Of a DNA stretch of 64,000 nt, positions 45,363 through 53,794 are shown piece by piece (position 1 is the stretch's first letter; every line of letters starts with the position of its first letter). Source of the DNA: Streptomyces hoynatensis (lineage in GTDB: Bacteria > Actinomycetota > Actinomycetes > Streptomycetales > Streptomycetaceae). A program made the position numbers and the translations under genes. The notes beneath the pieces were generated by a model. The model saw only the letters and a list, made by a program, of their open reading frames with translations, had not been told where the DNA came from and made no database searches. The DNA lies in assembly GCF_003626535.1 (NCBI RefSeq), contig NZ_RBAL01000008.1, positions 186,001 to 250,000 of the forward strand, read 5' to 3'.

Positions 45363-45436
45363 GCGCCCAGCGCGCCGGGCGTATGCGAGTGCGACGCCCG
45401 CCGGCCGGGGAGTTCCGGCCCAAGGAGGCACGCGCC

Positions 45437-45466
45437 GTGAGCGCATGCGGCGCCTTGGTCCCCTAA
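45437..45466 (+). CDS. Nine-codon leader ORF upstream of the P450 gene
   Basis: A near-perfect ribosome site AAGGAGG (45422-45428) stands eight bases before a GTG that opens a nine-codon frame (MSACGALVP) ending in TAA. Downstream is a potential stem, TCCCCG with CGGGGA and an inner GCGGC/GCCGC, whose loop holds CCTCC. It looks like a leader peptide with an attenuator or translational-coupling role before the P450-rppA pair, 111 bases upstream of the P450. Could also be a relic of a longer gene. Confidence 0.35.
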   Translation: MSACGALVP

Positions 45467-45576
45467 CGGGTTAATTCCCCGGGCGCGGCACATGACCTCC
45501 TGGGCCGCCGGGGACACATCCGTCGTCCAGCGCGAGGCCATCGCCGATGGCCGTGCCGACGAAGGGGAGCGACGGA

Positions 45577-46782
45577 GTGGACACCTCGGAACACGTGTGG
45601 AACTGCCCGTTCGACTTCGCCGAGGGGCTCGAATTCGACCCGTTGCTGCGGCAACTGATGACCGAGGCGCCGGTGGCCCGCGTCCGGATGTCCTACGGCT
45701 CGGGCACGGCCTGGCTGGTCACCAGGTACGAGGACGTCAGGACCGTCACGACCGACCGCAGGTTCAGCCGGGCGGCCGTGGCCGGGCGGGACTTCCCGCG
45801 GATGACGCCGGAGCCCATCGTCCAGTCCGAGTCGATCAACCTGCTCGACCCGCCGGCGAGCAACCGGCTGCGCCGCCTGGTCTCCCAGGCCTTCACCGCC
45901 CCGCGCGTGGAGGCGATGAAGGCCACCACCCAGCGGATCGTCGACGGCCTCTTCGACGAGATGACCGCGCACGGCTCGCCGGCCGACCTGGTCAAGCACC
46001 TCTCGGCCCAGCTGCCGCTGACGACGATCTGCGAGGTGCTCGACATCCCCGCCGACGACCGCACCGAGCTGCGCCGCCGCGTGGTGGCGATGGCCTCCAC
46101 CACGGCCGAGACCAAGGATCTTGCCGTCCAGGCCAAGGCCGAGCTGCGGGCCTACTTCGCCGACCTCACCAGGCGGCGGCGCGCGTCGCCCGGCGAAGAC
46201 CTGATCAGCTCCCTGGCCACGGCCAGGGACGGGGACGACGTGCTGGGCGCCGACGAGCTGACCGTCATGGCGATGGTGCTGCTGATGACGGGCCACGACA
46301 CCAGCACCTACCAGCTGAGCAATCTCACCTACACGCTGCTGACGCACCCGAAGCAGCTCGCCCTGCTGCGCGCGCGCCCGGAGCTGCTGCCGCAGGCCGT
46401 GGAGGAGCTGCTGCGCTACATCCCGTTCCGCAAGGGGGTCGGCATCCCCCGGATCGCCACCGAGGACGTCGAACTCGGCGGGGTGACGATCAGGGCGGGC
46501 GACGCGGTGCACGTCTCCTACCTGGCGGCGAACCGGGACCCGGGCCGCTTCGAGCGTCCGGACGAGCTGGACTTCGAGCGGCCCGCCTCGCCCCACATGA
46601 CGTTCGGCTGGGGCGCGCACCACTGCATCGGGGCGCCGCTGGCCCTCATGGAGATCCAGCTGGCGCTCGGCACGATGCTGCGCCGCTTCCCGGGGCTGCG
46701 GCTCGCGGTGCCGGCCGCCGAGGTGCGCTGGAACGCGGAGTCGATCTGGCGCTACCCCCACGAGCTCCCGGTCGCCTGGTGA
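45577..46782 (+). CDS. Cytochrome P450, probably acting on the RppA product
   Basis: Heme monooxygenase of 401 aa, soluble bacterial class. Heme-ligand loop FGWGAHHCIGAPLA contains the axial Cys; ExxR is in EELLRY...; the I-helix reads LMTGHDTSTYQ, with Thr where Ala is usual. Start GTG 45577 follows AAGGGGAG; ATG 45547 would add ten residues without a site. The phrase RAGDAVHVSYLAANRDP is shared with CYP158A-type flaviolin-coupling enzymes, and rppA follows 80 bases on. I infer oxidative coupling of tetrahydroxynaphthalene or flaviolin to pigment; CYP107-type P450mel is an alternative name. Confidence 0.82.
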   Translation: MDTSEHVWNCPFDFAEGLEFDPLLRQLMTEAPVARVRMSYGSGTAWLVTRYEDVRTVTTDRRFSRAAVAGRDFPRMTPEPIVQSESINLLDPPASNRLRRLVSQAFTAPRVEAMKATTQRIVDGLFDEMTAHGSPADLVKHLSAQLPLTTICEVLDIPADDRTELRRRVVAMASTTAETKDLAVQAKAELRAYFADLTRRRRASPGEDLISSLATARDGDDVLGADELTVMAMVLLMTGHDTSTYQLSNLTYTLLTHPKQLALLRARPELLPQAVEELLRYIPFRKGVGIPRIATEDVELGGVTIRAGDAVHVSYLAANRDPGRFERPDELDFERPASPHMTFGWGAHHCIGAPLALMEIQLALGTMLRRFPGLRLAVPAAEVRWNAESIWRYPHELPVAW

Positions 46783-46817
46783 CCGGGATTCACCACTGAA
46801 CAACGCGTAAGCCATCG

Positions 46818-46850
46818 ATGCCGCGGCCCGCGCGTGCGCGACCGCGGCAT
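46818..46850 (+). other. Hairpin between P450 and rppA
   Basis: A perfect 9-bp stem ATGCCGCGG (46818-46826) / CCGCGGCAT (46842-46850) encloses a loop that can pair further (CGCG/CGCG). It ends just before the GGGGAGGGG ribosome site of rppA. It may attenuate readthrough, stabilise the rppA message or limit translation. Confidence 0.5.
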
Positions 46851-46862
46851 GGGGAGGGGATC

Positions 46863-47963
46863 ATGGCAACTCTGTGCAGGCCATCCATCGCCGTTCCGGA
46901 ATACGTGCTCACCAGAGAGGAGACCCTGCGCCTCGCCCGCACCATGCACGCCGACCACCCGCAACTCGGCCTGGTGCTGCGCCTGATCGAGAACACCGGG
47001 GTGCGCACCCGGCACATCGTCCAGCCCATCGACGAGACCCTGAAGCACCCGGGCTTCGAGCGGCGCAACAAGATCTACGAGGCCGAGGCCAAACGCCGGG
47101 TGCCGCAGGTGGTCTACGGGGCCCTCGACAACGCGGGACTCGGCGTCGGCGACATCGACATGATCGTCTACGTCTCCTGCACCGGGTTCATGATGCCCTC
47201 GCTGACGGCCTGGCTGATCAACACGATGGGCTTCGGCACCGAGACCAGACAGCTGCCGATCGCCCAGCTCGGCTGCGCGGCGGGCGGCTCGGCCATCAAC
47301 CGGGCCCACGACTTCTGCCTGGCCTACCCGACGGCCAACGTGCTGATCGTGGCCTGCGAGTTCTGCTCGCTGTGCTACCAGCCGATCGACGTGGGGGTGG
47401 GCTCGCTGCTGTCCAACGGCCTGTTCGGCGACGCGGTGGCCGCCGCCGTGGTGCGCGGCCACGGCGGCGCCGGGGTGCGCCTGGAGCGCAACGGCTCCCA
47501 CCTGGTGCCCGACACGGAGGACTGGATCTCCTACGCGGTGAAGGGCACCGGCTTCCACTTCCTGCTGGACAAGCGGGTGCCCACCACGATGCAGATGCTC
47601 GCCCCCGCGATGCGCGCCCTCGCCTCCCAGCACGCCTGGGACGTCTCGGGGCTCGACTTCCACATCGTGCACGCCGGCGGCCCGCGCATCCTGGACGACC
47701 TGTGCCACTTCCTCGGCGTCGCCCCCGAGATGTACCGCTACAGCCGTGCCACCCTGACCGAGCGCGGCAACATCGCCAGCTGCGTGGTCTTCGACGCCCT
47801 CGACCGGCTCTTCGAGGACGGCGGCGCCGACGAGTCGGCCCGCGGGGTGATCGCCGGCTTCGGCCCCGGCATCACCGCCGAGATCGCCCTCGGCCGGTGG
47901 ACCGGCAGCGCCCGGCTCGGCGAGCCCGGCAGGCGGGCCGCCGCACGGGCCGGGGTGGCCTGA
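46863..47963 (+). CDS. rppA: 1,3,6,8-tetrahydroxynaphthalene synthase (type III polyketide synthase)
   Basis: Condenses five malonyl-CoA into 1,3,6,8-tetrahydroxynaphthalene, which oxidises to flaviolin and polymerises to a brown pigment. 366 aa, start ATG after GGGGAGGGG. The chalcone-synthase-type catalytic triad is at the positions known for Streptomyces THNS: Cys138 (QLGCAAGG), His270 (FHIVHAGGP) and Asn303 (ERGNIAS); the second active-site Cys106 (VSCTGFMMP) is also present. Together with the P450 it forms the two-gene pigment unit seen in many Streptomyces, though the order P450 then rppA is inverted relative to the S. griseus arrangement. Confidence 0.93.
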   Translation: MATLCRPSIAVPEYVLTREETLRLARTMHADHPQLGLVLRLIENTGVRTRHIVQPIDETLKHPGFERRNKIYEAEAKRRVPQVVYGALDNAGLGVGDIDMIVYVSCTGFMMPSLTAWLINTMGFGTETRQLPIAQLGCAAGGSAINRAHDFCLAYPTANVLIVACEFCSLCYQPIDVGVGSLLSNGLFGDAVAAAVVRGHGGAGVRLERNGSHLVPDTEDWISYAVKGTGFHFLLDKRVPTTMQMLAPAMRALASQHAWDVSGLDFHIVHAGGPRILDDLCHFLGVAPEMYRYSRATLTERGNIASCVVFDALDRLFEDGGADESARGVIAGFGPGITAEIALGRWTGSARLGEPGRRAAARAGVA

Positions 47964-47975
47964 CGGGCGGCCGGC

Positions 47976-48515
47976 TCAGGGCAGGGCGGCCACCGGGGAG
48001 CCGGAGGGGCGGCCGGAGAAGTAGGCGTCGACCACCGCGGTGTGCGTCGGGAAGGCGAGGTCCGCCGGCTCGGTGAGCACCAGCCACTCGGTGGCCTCCG
48101 CGGTGGCGGCCGGGGCGGGCAGCGCGGCGGCGTCCACGGCGGGGAGCAGGGCGAAGAGGTTGAGCGTCCGCTCCGCGCTGCGCACGTCGAACAGCGTGAC
48201 CTCCTCGGCCGCCGCCGCGAGCCCGGTCTCCTCCCGCAGCTCGCGGACCGCGGCCTGCTGCCAGGTCTCGCCGACCTCGATGTAGCCGCCAGGCAGGGCG
48301 AGCCGGCCCAGGCACGGCTCGATGGCGCGGCGGACCACGACCAGCCCGCTGCCCGCGCCGCCCGCGACCGGGAGCAGCGCCACGGCGACCGGTATCGGAT
48401 TGGCCCAGCTGGTCTCCCCGCACCCCGGGCAGTCCCGGGGCCAGCCCGCTCCCGGCACATAGGCCGCCCCGCAGTACGGGCAGTGTGTGATCGTGCGCCC
48501 GAGTGTGTAAGCCAC
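47976..48515 (-). CDS. NUDIX hydrolase with N-terminal zinc ribbon
   Basis: 179-aa hydrolase of nucleoside-diphosphate-linked compounds. The NUDIX box is complete: GGYIEVGETWQQAAVRELREETGL (Gx5Ex7REUxEExGU). Before it is a zinc ribbon CPYCG...CPGCG (about 13-34), as in NADH pyrophosphatase-like NUDIX proteins, though the full NudC signature is not seen. GTG 48515 (VAYTLGRT) is the likely start, with GAGGCGGG upstream. It converges tightly with rppA (12 bases), and is not obviously related to pigment formation. Confidence 0.85.
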   Translation of the reverse strand: MAYTLGRTITHCPYCGAAYVPGAGWPRDCPGCGETSWANPIPVAVALLPVAGGAGSGLVVVRRAIEPCLGRLALPGGYIEVGETWQQAAVRELREETGLAAAAEEVTLFDVRSAERTLNLFALLPAVDAAALPAPAATAEATEWLVLTEPADLAFPTHTAVVDAYFSGRPSGSPVAALP

Positions 48516-48711
48516 CGTGCCGGCACCCGCCTCTCGTTCGTTTCCGCCGCTGGTCTCCCGCGGCGTCCTCTCGCCTGCTCGGGTGTCCGGCGCCTCGTGC
48601 GCCCGGGCCCCGGCCCGTCCCGCGGCCCCTCCCATGCTGGCACGCGAGGGTCGCCGCACGCCGGGCCGGCTTCGTTGCGCCGCCTTCCGCCGTCCTCCCG
48701 CGCCGCCCGCC

Positions 48712-49530
48712 TCAGGGCTTGCGGCCCACCCCGCCGAAGATGTCCACCGCGTGCTCGGGGCCGGGTTCCCCGCAGCCCTCCGCCACGGCCGGAACCCGCG
48801 CGGGCCGCCACAGCGGGCAGGACACGAGGCCGGGTTCGATCAGGTCGAGCCCGGCGAAGAAGCCGCCGATCTCCTCGGGGCTGCGCAGGTGGTACGGCAC
48901 CGCCCCGCTGGCGTTGTAGTCCCGCTGGGCCCGGCGGATGGCCCGGGAGATGACGCTGGTGCCGTCGTTGAGCGAGAGGTGGCTGCCCGCGGCCAGCGCC
49001 TCGATCAGCTCGGCGACGATGGCGCGGGCCCGGCGGTAGGAGTCGATGTGGCCGAGGACCCCGCTGAGGATGAGTCCCACGGGCTCGCCGAAGTCGAGGG
49101 TGCGGACCGCCGCGGCGAGGATGGCGGCGGGTTCGCGCAGGTCGGCGTGGATGTAGTCGGTGACGCCCGCGGGGCCGCTGGTGAGCAGCGCCCTGGCGTG
49201 GGCGAGGACCAGCGGGTCGTTGTCGACGTAGACGATGCGCGCCTCGGGGGCGACGGCCTGCGCCGTCTCGTGGGTGCTGCCCGCGGCGGGCAGGCCGGTG
49301 CCGATGTCGAGGAACTGGCGGATGCCCGCCTCGCCGGCCAGGTGGCGGACGGACCTGATGCGGAAGTCGCGGGAGGCGCGGGCCAGGTCGACGATGCCGG
49401 GAAAGGTGGTGCGGTAACGCTCGCCCGCCGCGCGGTCCACCTCGTAGTGGTCGCGGCCTCCGAGCCAGTAGTTCCAGATTCTGGCGGAGTGCGGCACCGA
49501 GGTGTCGATGACGGGGGCGTCGTCGGTCAC
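48712..49530 (-). CDS. PF04672-type S-adenosylmethionine-dependent methyltransferase
   Basis: 272-aa protein of the Streptomyces-rich DUF574/PF04672 family. The family opening IDTSVPHSARIWNYWLGGRDHYEVDRAAGE is followed by the SAM-binding motif FLDIGTGLPAAGSTHETAQ and the acidic VYVDNDPLVLAHA. The C-terminal region has SGAVPYHLRSPEEIGGFFAGLDLIEPGLV. The family has a methyltransferase fold, but substrates are mostly unknown. GTG 49530 follows CAGGAGAG. A close paralogue of the same length occurs at 57572. Confidence 0.85.
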   Translation of the reverse strand: MTDDAPVIDTSVPHSARIWNYWLGGRDHYEVDRAAGERYRTTFPGIVDLARASRDFRIRSVRHLAGEAGIRQFLDIGTGLPAAGSTHETAQAVAPEARIVYVDNDPLVLAHARALLTSGPAGVTDYIHADLREPAAILAAAVRTLDFGEPVGLILSGVLGHIDSYRRARAIVAELIEALAAGSHLSLNDGTSVISRAIRRAQRDYNASGAVPYHLRSPEEIGGFFAGLDLIEPGLVSCPLWRPARVPAVAEGCGEPGPEHAVDIFGGVGRKP

Positions 49531-49830
49531 GGGGCGTCTCTCCTGTCGCGATGCCGGGTGCGGTGGGCCGCCAAGGGTCCGCGGCGGGGCGGGCACGGGC
49601 GCCGACGGCGGGCGGCGGCGCACCGGACGGGGCGGCGTCCGGGGCGGCCGGGAGGGCGCCCGGTGGCGGTGGCCGTCCGCGGCGGCGCCTGGCGTGAGCG
49701 GCTCGCGGAGGAACATAACAGGACGGCATCATAGATCGTTTTCATCACTACGTCGACAAAGCTGTTTTGGCAGGCCGCCGCCCTGCCCGGGCGCCGGGGA
49801 GGGGGCCCGGATCGGCAAGGGTGGCGGCGG
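49531..49830. other. 300-base intergenic region with candidate methyltransferase promoter
   Basis: GC-rich sequence except for an AT-richer patch at about 49720-49770. On the minus strand this contains TATGAT (49733-49728), a good -10, giving the methyltransferase gene a leader of nearly 190 bases. No clear -35 at the right distance and no gene is seen. Confidence 0.35.
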
Positions 49831-50937
49831 TCAGGCCGCCGGTTGGCCCGCCTCCGCCAGGGCGGCCGGCGCCCCGGGGCCCGGCAGGCGGAGGATCTCG
49901 TGGACCGCGGACCGCCCGGCGCGGTTGGCGCCGATGGTGCTCGCCGAGGGCCCGTACCCCACCAGGTGCACCCGGGCGTCGCGCACCGCGCGGGTGCCGT
50001 CCAGCGCGATGCCGCCGCCCGCCTCGCGCAGCCGCAGGGGCGCGAGGTGGCCGAGGGCGGCGCGGAAGCCGGTGGCCCACAGGAGGGTGTCCGCGGCCAG
50101 CGTCCGCCCGTCGGCCCAGGCCACGCCGTCCGGGGTGACGCGCTCGAACATCGGCTGCCGGTGGAGCAGTCCGCGCTCCCTGGCGCGGGCCAGCGCCTCG
50201 GTCAGCGGCAGCCCGGTCACCGAGACGACGCTGCCGGGCGGCAGCCCCCGCCTGACCCGTTCCTCGACCAGCGCGACGGCGGCCCGGCCCTCGACCTCGC
50301 CGAAGGAGCCCTCCCGGAAGGCCGGCGGCCGCCTGGTCACCCAGGTGGTCCCGGCGGCCACCTCGGAGACGTCGAGCAGGTGCTGGACGGCCGAGGTCCC
50401 GCCGCCCACGATCACCACCCGGCGGCCGGCGAACCCGGCCGGGCCGCGGTACTGCGCGGTGTGCAGCTGCCGGCCGCGGAAGGTCTCCTGTCCCGGCACC
50501 CGCGGCCAGAACGGCCGCTCCCAGGTGCCGGTGGCGTTGATCAGGGCGTGCGCGGTCCACTCGCCGGCCGTGGTCTCGGCCCGCAGCCGCCCGTCCCCCG
50601 CCTCCCGGACCGCGGTGACCCGCACCGGGCGCAGGACGGGCAGGTCGAAGGCCCGCTCGTAGGCCGCGAAGTAGCCGCCGACCACCTCGGCGGAGGGCCG
50701 TTCGGGATCGGGGTGCGGATCGACCTCGGCCAGGGCGAGTCCCGGCAGCGAGTGCAGCCCGTGCACCCGGCCGAAGGTCAGGCTCGGCCAGCGGAACTGC
50801 CAGGCGCCGCCGGGGTGCGGGGAGTGGTCGAGCACCACGAAGTCCCGCCACGGGGCCAGCCCGCGGCGGCGCAGGTGGTAGGCCGCGGAAAGGCCCGCCT
50901 GTCCGGCTCCCACCACCAGCACCCGTACGTCGCCCAT
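49831..50937 (-). CDS. FAD-dependent oxidoreductase, flavin monooxygenase-like
   Basis: 368-aa flavoprotein. The N-terminal FAD motif is VLVVGAGQAGLSAAYHLRRRGL, the second NAD(P)-binding motif VVIVGGGTSAVQ lies mid-protein, and ATGFRAALGHLAPL is the terminal ATG motif of flavin-containing monooxygenase/thioredoxin-reductase relatives. GGAWQFRWPSLTFGRVH resembles the Baeyer-Villiger/FMO substrate loop. ATG 50937 is used; upstream codons lack a site. It is divergent from the HIT gene across 53 bases. Substrate unknown. Confidence 0.8.
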   Translation of the reverse strand: MGDVRVLVVGAGQAGLSAAYHLRRRGLAPWRDFVVLDHSPHPGGAWQFRWPSLTFGRVHGLHSLPGLALAEVDPHPDPERPSAEVVGGYFAAYERAFDLPVLRPVRVTAVREAGDGRLRAETTAGEWTAHALINATGTWERPFWPRVPGQETFRGRQLHTAQYRGPAGFAGRRVVIVGGGTSAVQHLLDVSEVAAGTTWVTRRPPAFREGSFGEVEGRAAVALVEERVRRGLPPGSVVSVTGLPLTEALARARERGLLHRQPMFERVTPDGVAWADGRTLAADTLLWATGFRAALGHLAPLRLREAGGGIALDGTRAVRDARVHLVGYGPSASTIGANRAGRSAVHEILRLPGPGAPAALAEAGQPAA

Positions 50938-50990
50938 GTCTGTGTGAACCCGCCGCGCCCGCCGGAACTTCCCGTAGTTCACTGGAGGGC

Positions 50991-51398
50991 GTGGCATGCG
51001 TGTTCTGCCGGATCGTCCGCGGCGAGGCGCCGGCGCACCGGGTCTTCGAGGACGGGGTGGCGGTGGCCTTCCTCGACGCGCGGCCCCTGTTCCCCGGGCA
51101 CGCGCTGGTGGTGCCGCGGGCGCACCTGGCGACGCTGACCGACCTGCCGGCCGCGGACGTGGGGCCCTTCTTCGAGCGGGTGCGGCTGGTGGCCGCGGCG
51201 GTGGAGCGCGCGATGGCGGCGGAGGGCTCGTTCGTGGCCGAGAACAACCGGGTCAGCCAGTCCGTGCCGCACCTGCACGTCCACGTGGTGCCGCGGCGCC
51301 GCGGGGACGGCCTGCGCGGCTTCTTCTGGCCGCGGCACCCCTATCCGGACGAGGCGGAGGCGGCGCGGGTCGCCGCCCGGGTGCGGGACGCCTTCTGA
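50991..51398 (+). CDS. HIT-family hydrolase
   Basis: 135-aa histidine-triad protein. CVFCRIVRGEAPAHRVFEDG opens the fold, and the catalytic motif HLHVHVVP gives the H-x-H-x-H triad. Such enzymes cleave nucleoside phosphoramidates or dinucleoside polyphosphates. GTG start (VACVFCRI) with GGAGG three bases upstream; ATG is not available in a sensible position. Convergent with the amidohydrolase gene. Confidence 0.87.
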   Translation: MACVFCRIVRGEAPAHRVFEDGVAVAFLDARPLFPGHALVVPRAHLATLTDLPAADVGPFFERVRLVAAAVERAMAAEGSFVAENNRVSQSVPHLHVHVVPRRRGDGLRGFFWPRHPYPDEAEAARVAARVRDAF

Positions 51399-51440
51399 CC
51401 CGCTCCGCGGCGGCCTCCCGGGGCGCGGCCGCCCCGGCCC

Positions 51441-52481
51441 TCAGGCCGCCGGGCGGGGCAGCGGGGCGCGGGAGACGAGGCGCTCCCAGTTGCGGTGCGC
51501 GATGCCGGCCTTCTCCTCCTCGGTGAAGGGGGCGTTCTCCAGGAAGGACCTGGCGGCCCCCGCGCCGGTGTCCACGTAGGGGAAGCCGCCGGGGCGGAAT
51601 CCGTAGGTGAAGGGGTAGTCGGTGGAGTACAGCATCCGCTCGGTCCCCACGACCTCGGCGGTCCAGCGGAGGTAGCGGGGGCTGACGGTGCCGCTGCCGG
51701 CGATCCAGAAGTTCCGGCGGAAGTAGTCGGCGAGCGGGCGTTCCAGGCCGCCCGCCTCGGCCAGGCAGCCGGTGTGGTCCAGGTAGAAGAGCACGACCTC
51801 GCCCCAGTGCCCTGCGATCACCTGGAGCTCGGGGAACCGGTCGAAGACGCCGGAGAAGATCATCCGCAGGTACTGCACGCCCAGGTCGTAGTACCAGCCG
51901 ATCCCGGGTCCCGCCAGGGCGGTGCCCACCGGCCCGAGTCCCGCGTAGTAGGCGTCCACCACCGCCTGCACCGGCATCTGCGGGTGGAAGTGCAGGGGGA
52001 CCCGCAGCCGCTGGGCGGCGGCGTAGAGCTCGTCGTTGGCGGGGTCGTCGGCGAGCCTGGCGCCGGTGCGCCCGTACAGCATGGCGCCGGGGAAGCCCAG
52101 CCGGGTGACCGCGCGCTCCAGCTCGGCGGCCGCGGCGGCGGGCGACTGGGTGGGGATCGCCGCGAACGCCCGGAACCGCTCGGGGTTGCGGGCCACGACC
52201 TCGGCCAGCTGGTCGTTGGTGTCGCGGGCCACGGCGATGGCGTCGGCCTCGGGCAGGTCCTGCACGCCAGGGGTGGAGATCGAGAGCACCGCCACGTCGA
52301 TCCCCTGGTCGTCCATGTGCGCGAGCCGCGTCTCGCCCGTGTCGCGCAGCCGCCGGGCGACGGGGCTGTCGCCGAAGCCGCGGGAGGGCAGGTCCGGCGC
52401 CCCCAGCCGCTGCCACGCCTCCAGGATCGCGGGCAGGACGACGTGCTCCTCCAGCGCGGTGATGGGCCATCGAGCGGGCAT
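51441..52481 (-). CDS. Amidohydrolase-2 family protein, gamma-resorcylate decarboxylase-like
   Basis: 346-aa TIM-barrel metalloenzyme. The opening ALEEHVVLPAI places Glu11 and His13 exactly like the metal ligands Glu8/His10 of gamma-resorcylate decarboxylase. LHFHPQMP, VIAGHWGE and MLYSTDYPF supply the remaining His and Asp ligands of that subgroup (ACMSD/LigW-like). Members decarboxylate hydroxybenzoates non-oxidatively or hydrolyse related compounds. TGGAGGT precedes ATG 52481. A CTAAC-ACC-GTTAG element lies 45 bases upstream of the start, suggesting a regulated single gene. Confidence 0.75.
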   Translation of the reverse strand: MPARWPITALEEHVVLPAILEAWQRLGAPDLPSRGFGDSPVARRLRDTGETRLAHMDDQGIDVAVLSISTPGVQDLPEADAIAVARDTNDQLAEVVARNPERFRAFAAIPTQSPAAAAAELERAVTRLGFPGAMLYGRTGARLADDPANDELYAAAQRLRVPLHFHPQMPVQAVVDAYYAGLGPVGTALAGPGIGWYYDLGVQYLRMIFSGVFDRFPELQVIAGHWGEVVLFYLDHTGCLAEAGGLERPLADYFRRNFWIAGSGTVSPRYLRWTAEVVGTERMLYSTDYPFTYGFRPGGFPYVDTGAGAARSFLENAPFTEEEKAGIAHRNWERLVSRAPLPRPAA

Positions 52482-52525
52482 GACGGGACCTCCACAGAGA
52501 TGTTTCCGCTGAAAACCCCGATAGC

Positions 52526-52538
52526 CTAACACCGTTAG
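52526..52538. promoter_or_regulatory. Inverted repeat upstream of the amidohydrolase gene
   Basis: CTAAC-ACC-GTTAG, a 13-bp perfect inverted repeat in an AT-rich island (52500-52545). It resembles TetR/MarR-family operators. No regulator gene adjoins it. Confidence 0.5.
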
Positions 52539-52649
52539 TACCGCTGGAATGCCTCAGGCGGTAACGCCGGAATCCATCTCGTGGGGCGGGCGCCGCCCGG
52601 GCCGGGGAGAGGGGGTCCGGCGAGGGCGGAACCCGAGGCCGGTGCGGGC

Positions 52650-53717
52650 TCAGCGGGGTGCGGTGAGGACCTGCGCGAGGTCGTAGCTCACCGGCTCCTC
52701 CAGCTGCGCGTACGTGCAGGAGTCCGGCTCCCGGTCGGGCCGCCAGCGCCGGAACCGCGCGGTGTGCCGGAACCTGTCGCCCTGCATGTGGTCGTAGGCC
52801 ACCTCGCAGACCCGCTCCGGCCGCAGCGGCACCCAGGACAGGTCCTTGCCGCCGCTCCAGCGGCTGGGCGCCCCCGGCATCCTGCCCTCCGCGTGGGCCT
52901 CCTCGCGCGCCCAGTCCGCCCAGGGGTGCCCCTCGGCCGAGTCCATCACCAGCGGCCGCAGCTCTTCCATCAGCTGCCGGCGGCGCTGCATGGTGAACGC
53001 CGCGCTGACCCCGACGTGCTGCAGCCGCCCCCGCGCGTCGTACAGGCCGAGCAGCAGCGAGCCGACGACGGGGCCCGTGCGGTGGTGCCGCAGCCCGGCC
53101 ACCACGCAGTCGGCGGTGCGCTCGTGCTTGACCTTCGTCATGACCCGCTCGTCCGGACGGTAGGGCAGGTCGGGCGGCTTGGCGACGACGCCGTCGAGCC
53201 CGGCGCCCTCGTACTGCCGGTACCACTGCTCCGCCACCGCGAGCTCCCGGGTGGCCGGGGCGACGAAGACCGGCTGCCGGGTGCCGCGCAGGGCCGCGGT
53301 GAGCGCGGCGCGCCGCTCGTGCAGGGGGGCGTCGAGCAGGGCGGTGCGGTCCAGGGCCAGCAGGTCGAAGGCGACGAAGCTGGCCGGGGTCCGCTCGGCG
53401 AGCAGCCGCACCCTCGACTCGGCCGGGTGGATGCGCTCCAGCAGGGCGTCGAAGTCGAGCCGGGGGCCGCGCGCCACGACGATCTCGCCGTCCAGCACGC
53501 AGCGTCCAGGCACCCGCTCGCGCAGGCCCTCCACCAGCTCGGGGAAGTAGCGGGTGAGGGGCTTGGTGGTGCGGCTGGTGATCTCGATCTCGTCGCCGTC
53601 CCGGAAGACGAGGGCCCGGAAGCCGTCCCACTTGGCCTCGTAGTGCATCCCGGGCGGGATCTCGGCCACGGCCCTGGCCAGCATCGGCCGAAGCGGGGGC
53701 ATCACCGGAAGGTCCAT
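52650..53717 (-). CDS. ligC: ATP-dependent DNA ligase, LigC type
   Basis: 355-aa ATP-dependent ligase that seals DNA nicks, cytoplasmic. The nucleotidyltransferase motif I is EAKWDGFR, with the adenylated Lys29; VLDGEIVV is motif III, DGVVAKPPDLPY motif IV and MTKVKHER motif V. An OB-fold domain follows (CVVAGLRHHRTGPVVGSLLLGLYD). Size and layout match mycobacterial LigC. Divergent from a LigD-type polymerase gene across 77 bases, so the two probably act together in break repair. Confidence 0.88.
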   Translation of the reverse strand: MDLPVMPPLRPMLARAVAEIPPGMHYEAKWDGFRALVFRDGDEIEITSRTTKPLTRYFPELVEGLRERVPGRCVLDGEIVVARGPRLDFDALLERIHPAESRVRLLAERTPASFVAFDLLALDRTALLDAPLHERRAALTAALRGTRQPVFVAPATRELAVAEQWYRQYEGAGLDGVVAKPPDLPYRPDERVMTKVKHERTADCVVAGLRHHRTGPVVGSLLLGLYDARGRLQHVGVSAAFTMQRRRQLMEELRPLVMDSAEGHPWADWAREEAHAEGRMPGAPSRWSGGKDLSWVPLRPERVCEVAYDHMQGDRFRHTARFRRWRPDREPDSCTYAQLEEPVSYDLAQVLTAPR

Positions 53718-53794
53718 GATCCGGATTCTGCGGTCCCCGGGGCCGGCCCGCCCGCCGACGGGCGCGTCCGGGTACCCCGGCCTACGGTGGCGGT

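Noticed and set aside
51409-51433. GGCGGCC/GGCCGCC hairpin between HIT and amidohydrolase genes
   Set aside because: Only 7 bp with an 11-base loop in GC-rich DNA; not distinguishable from chance, so not listed as a terminator.
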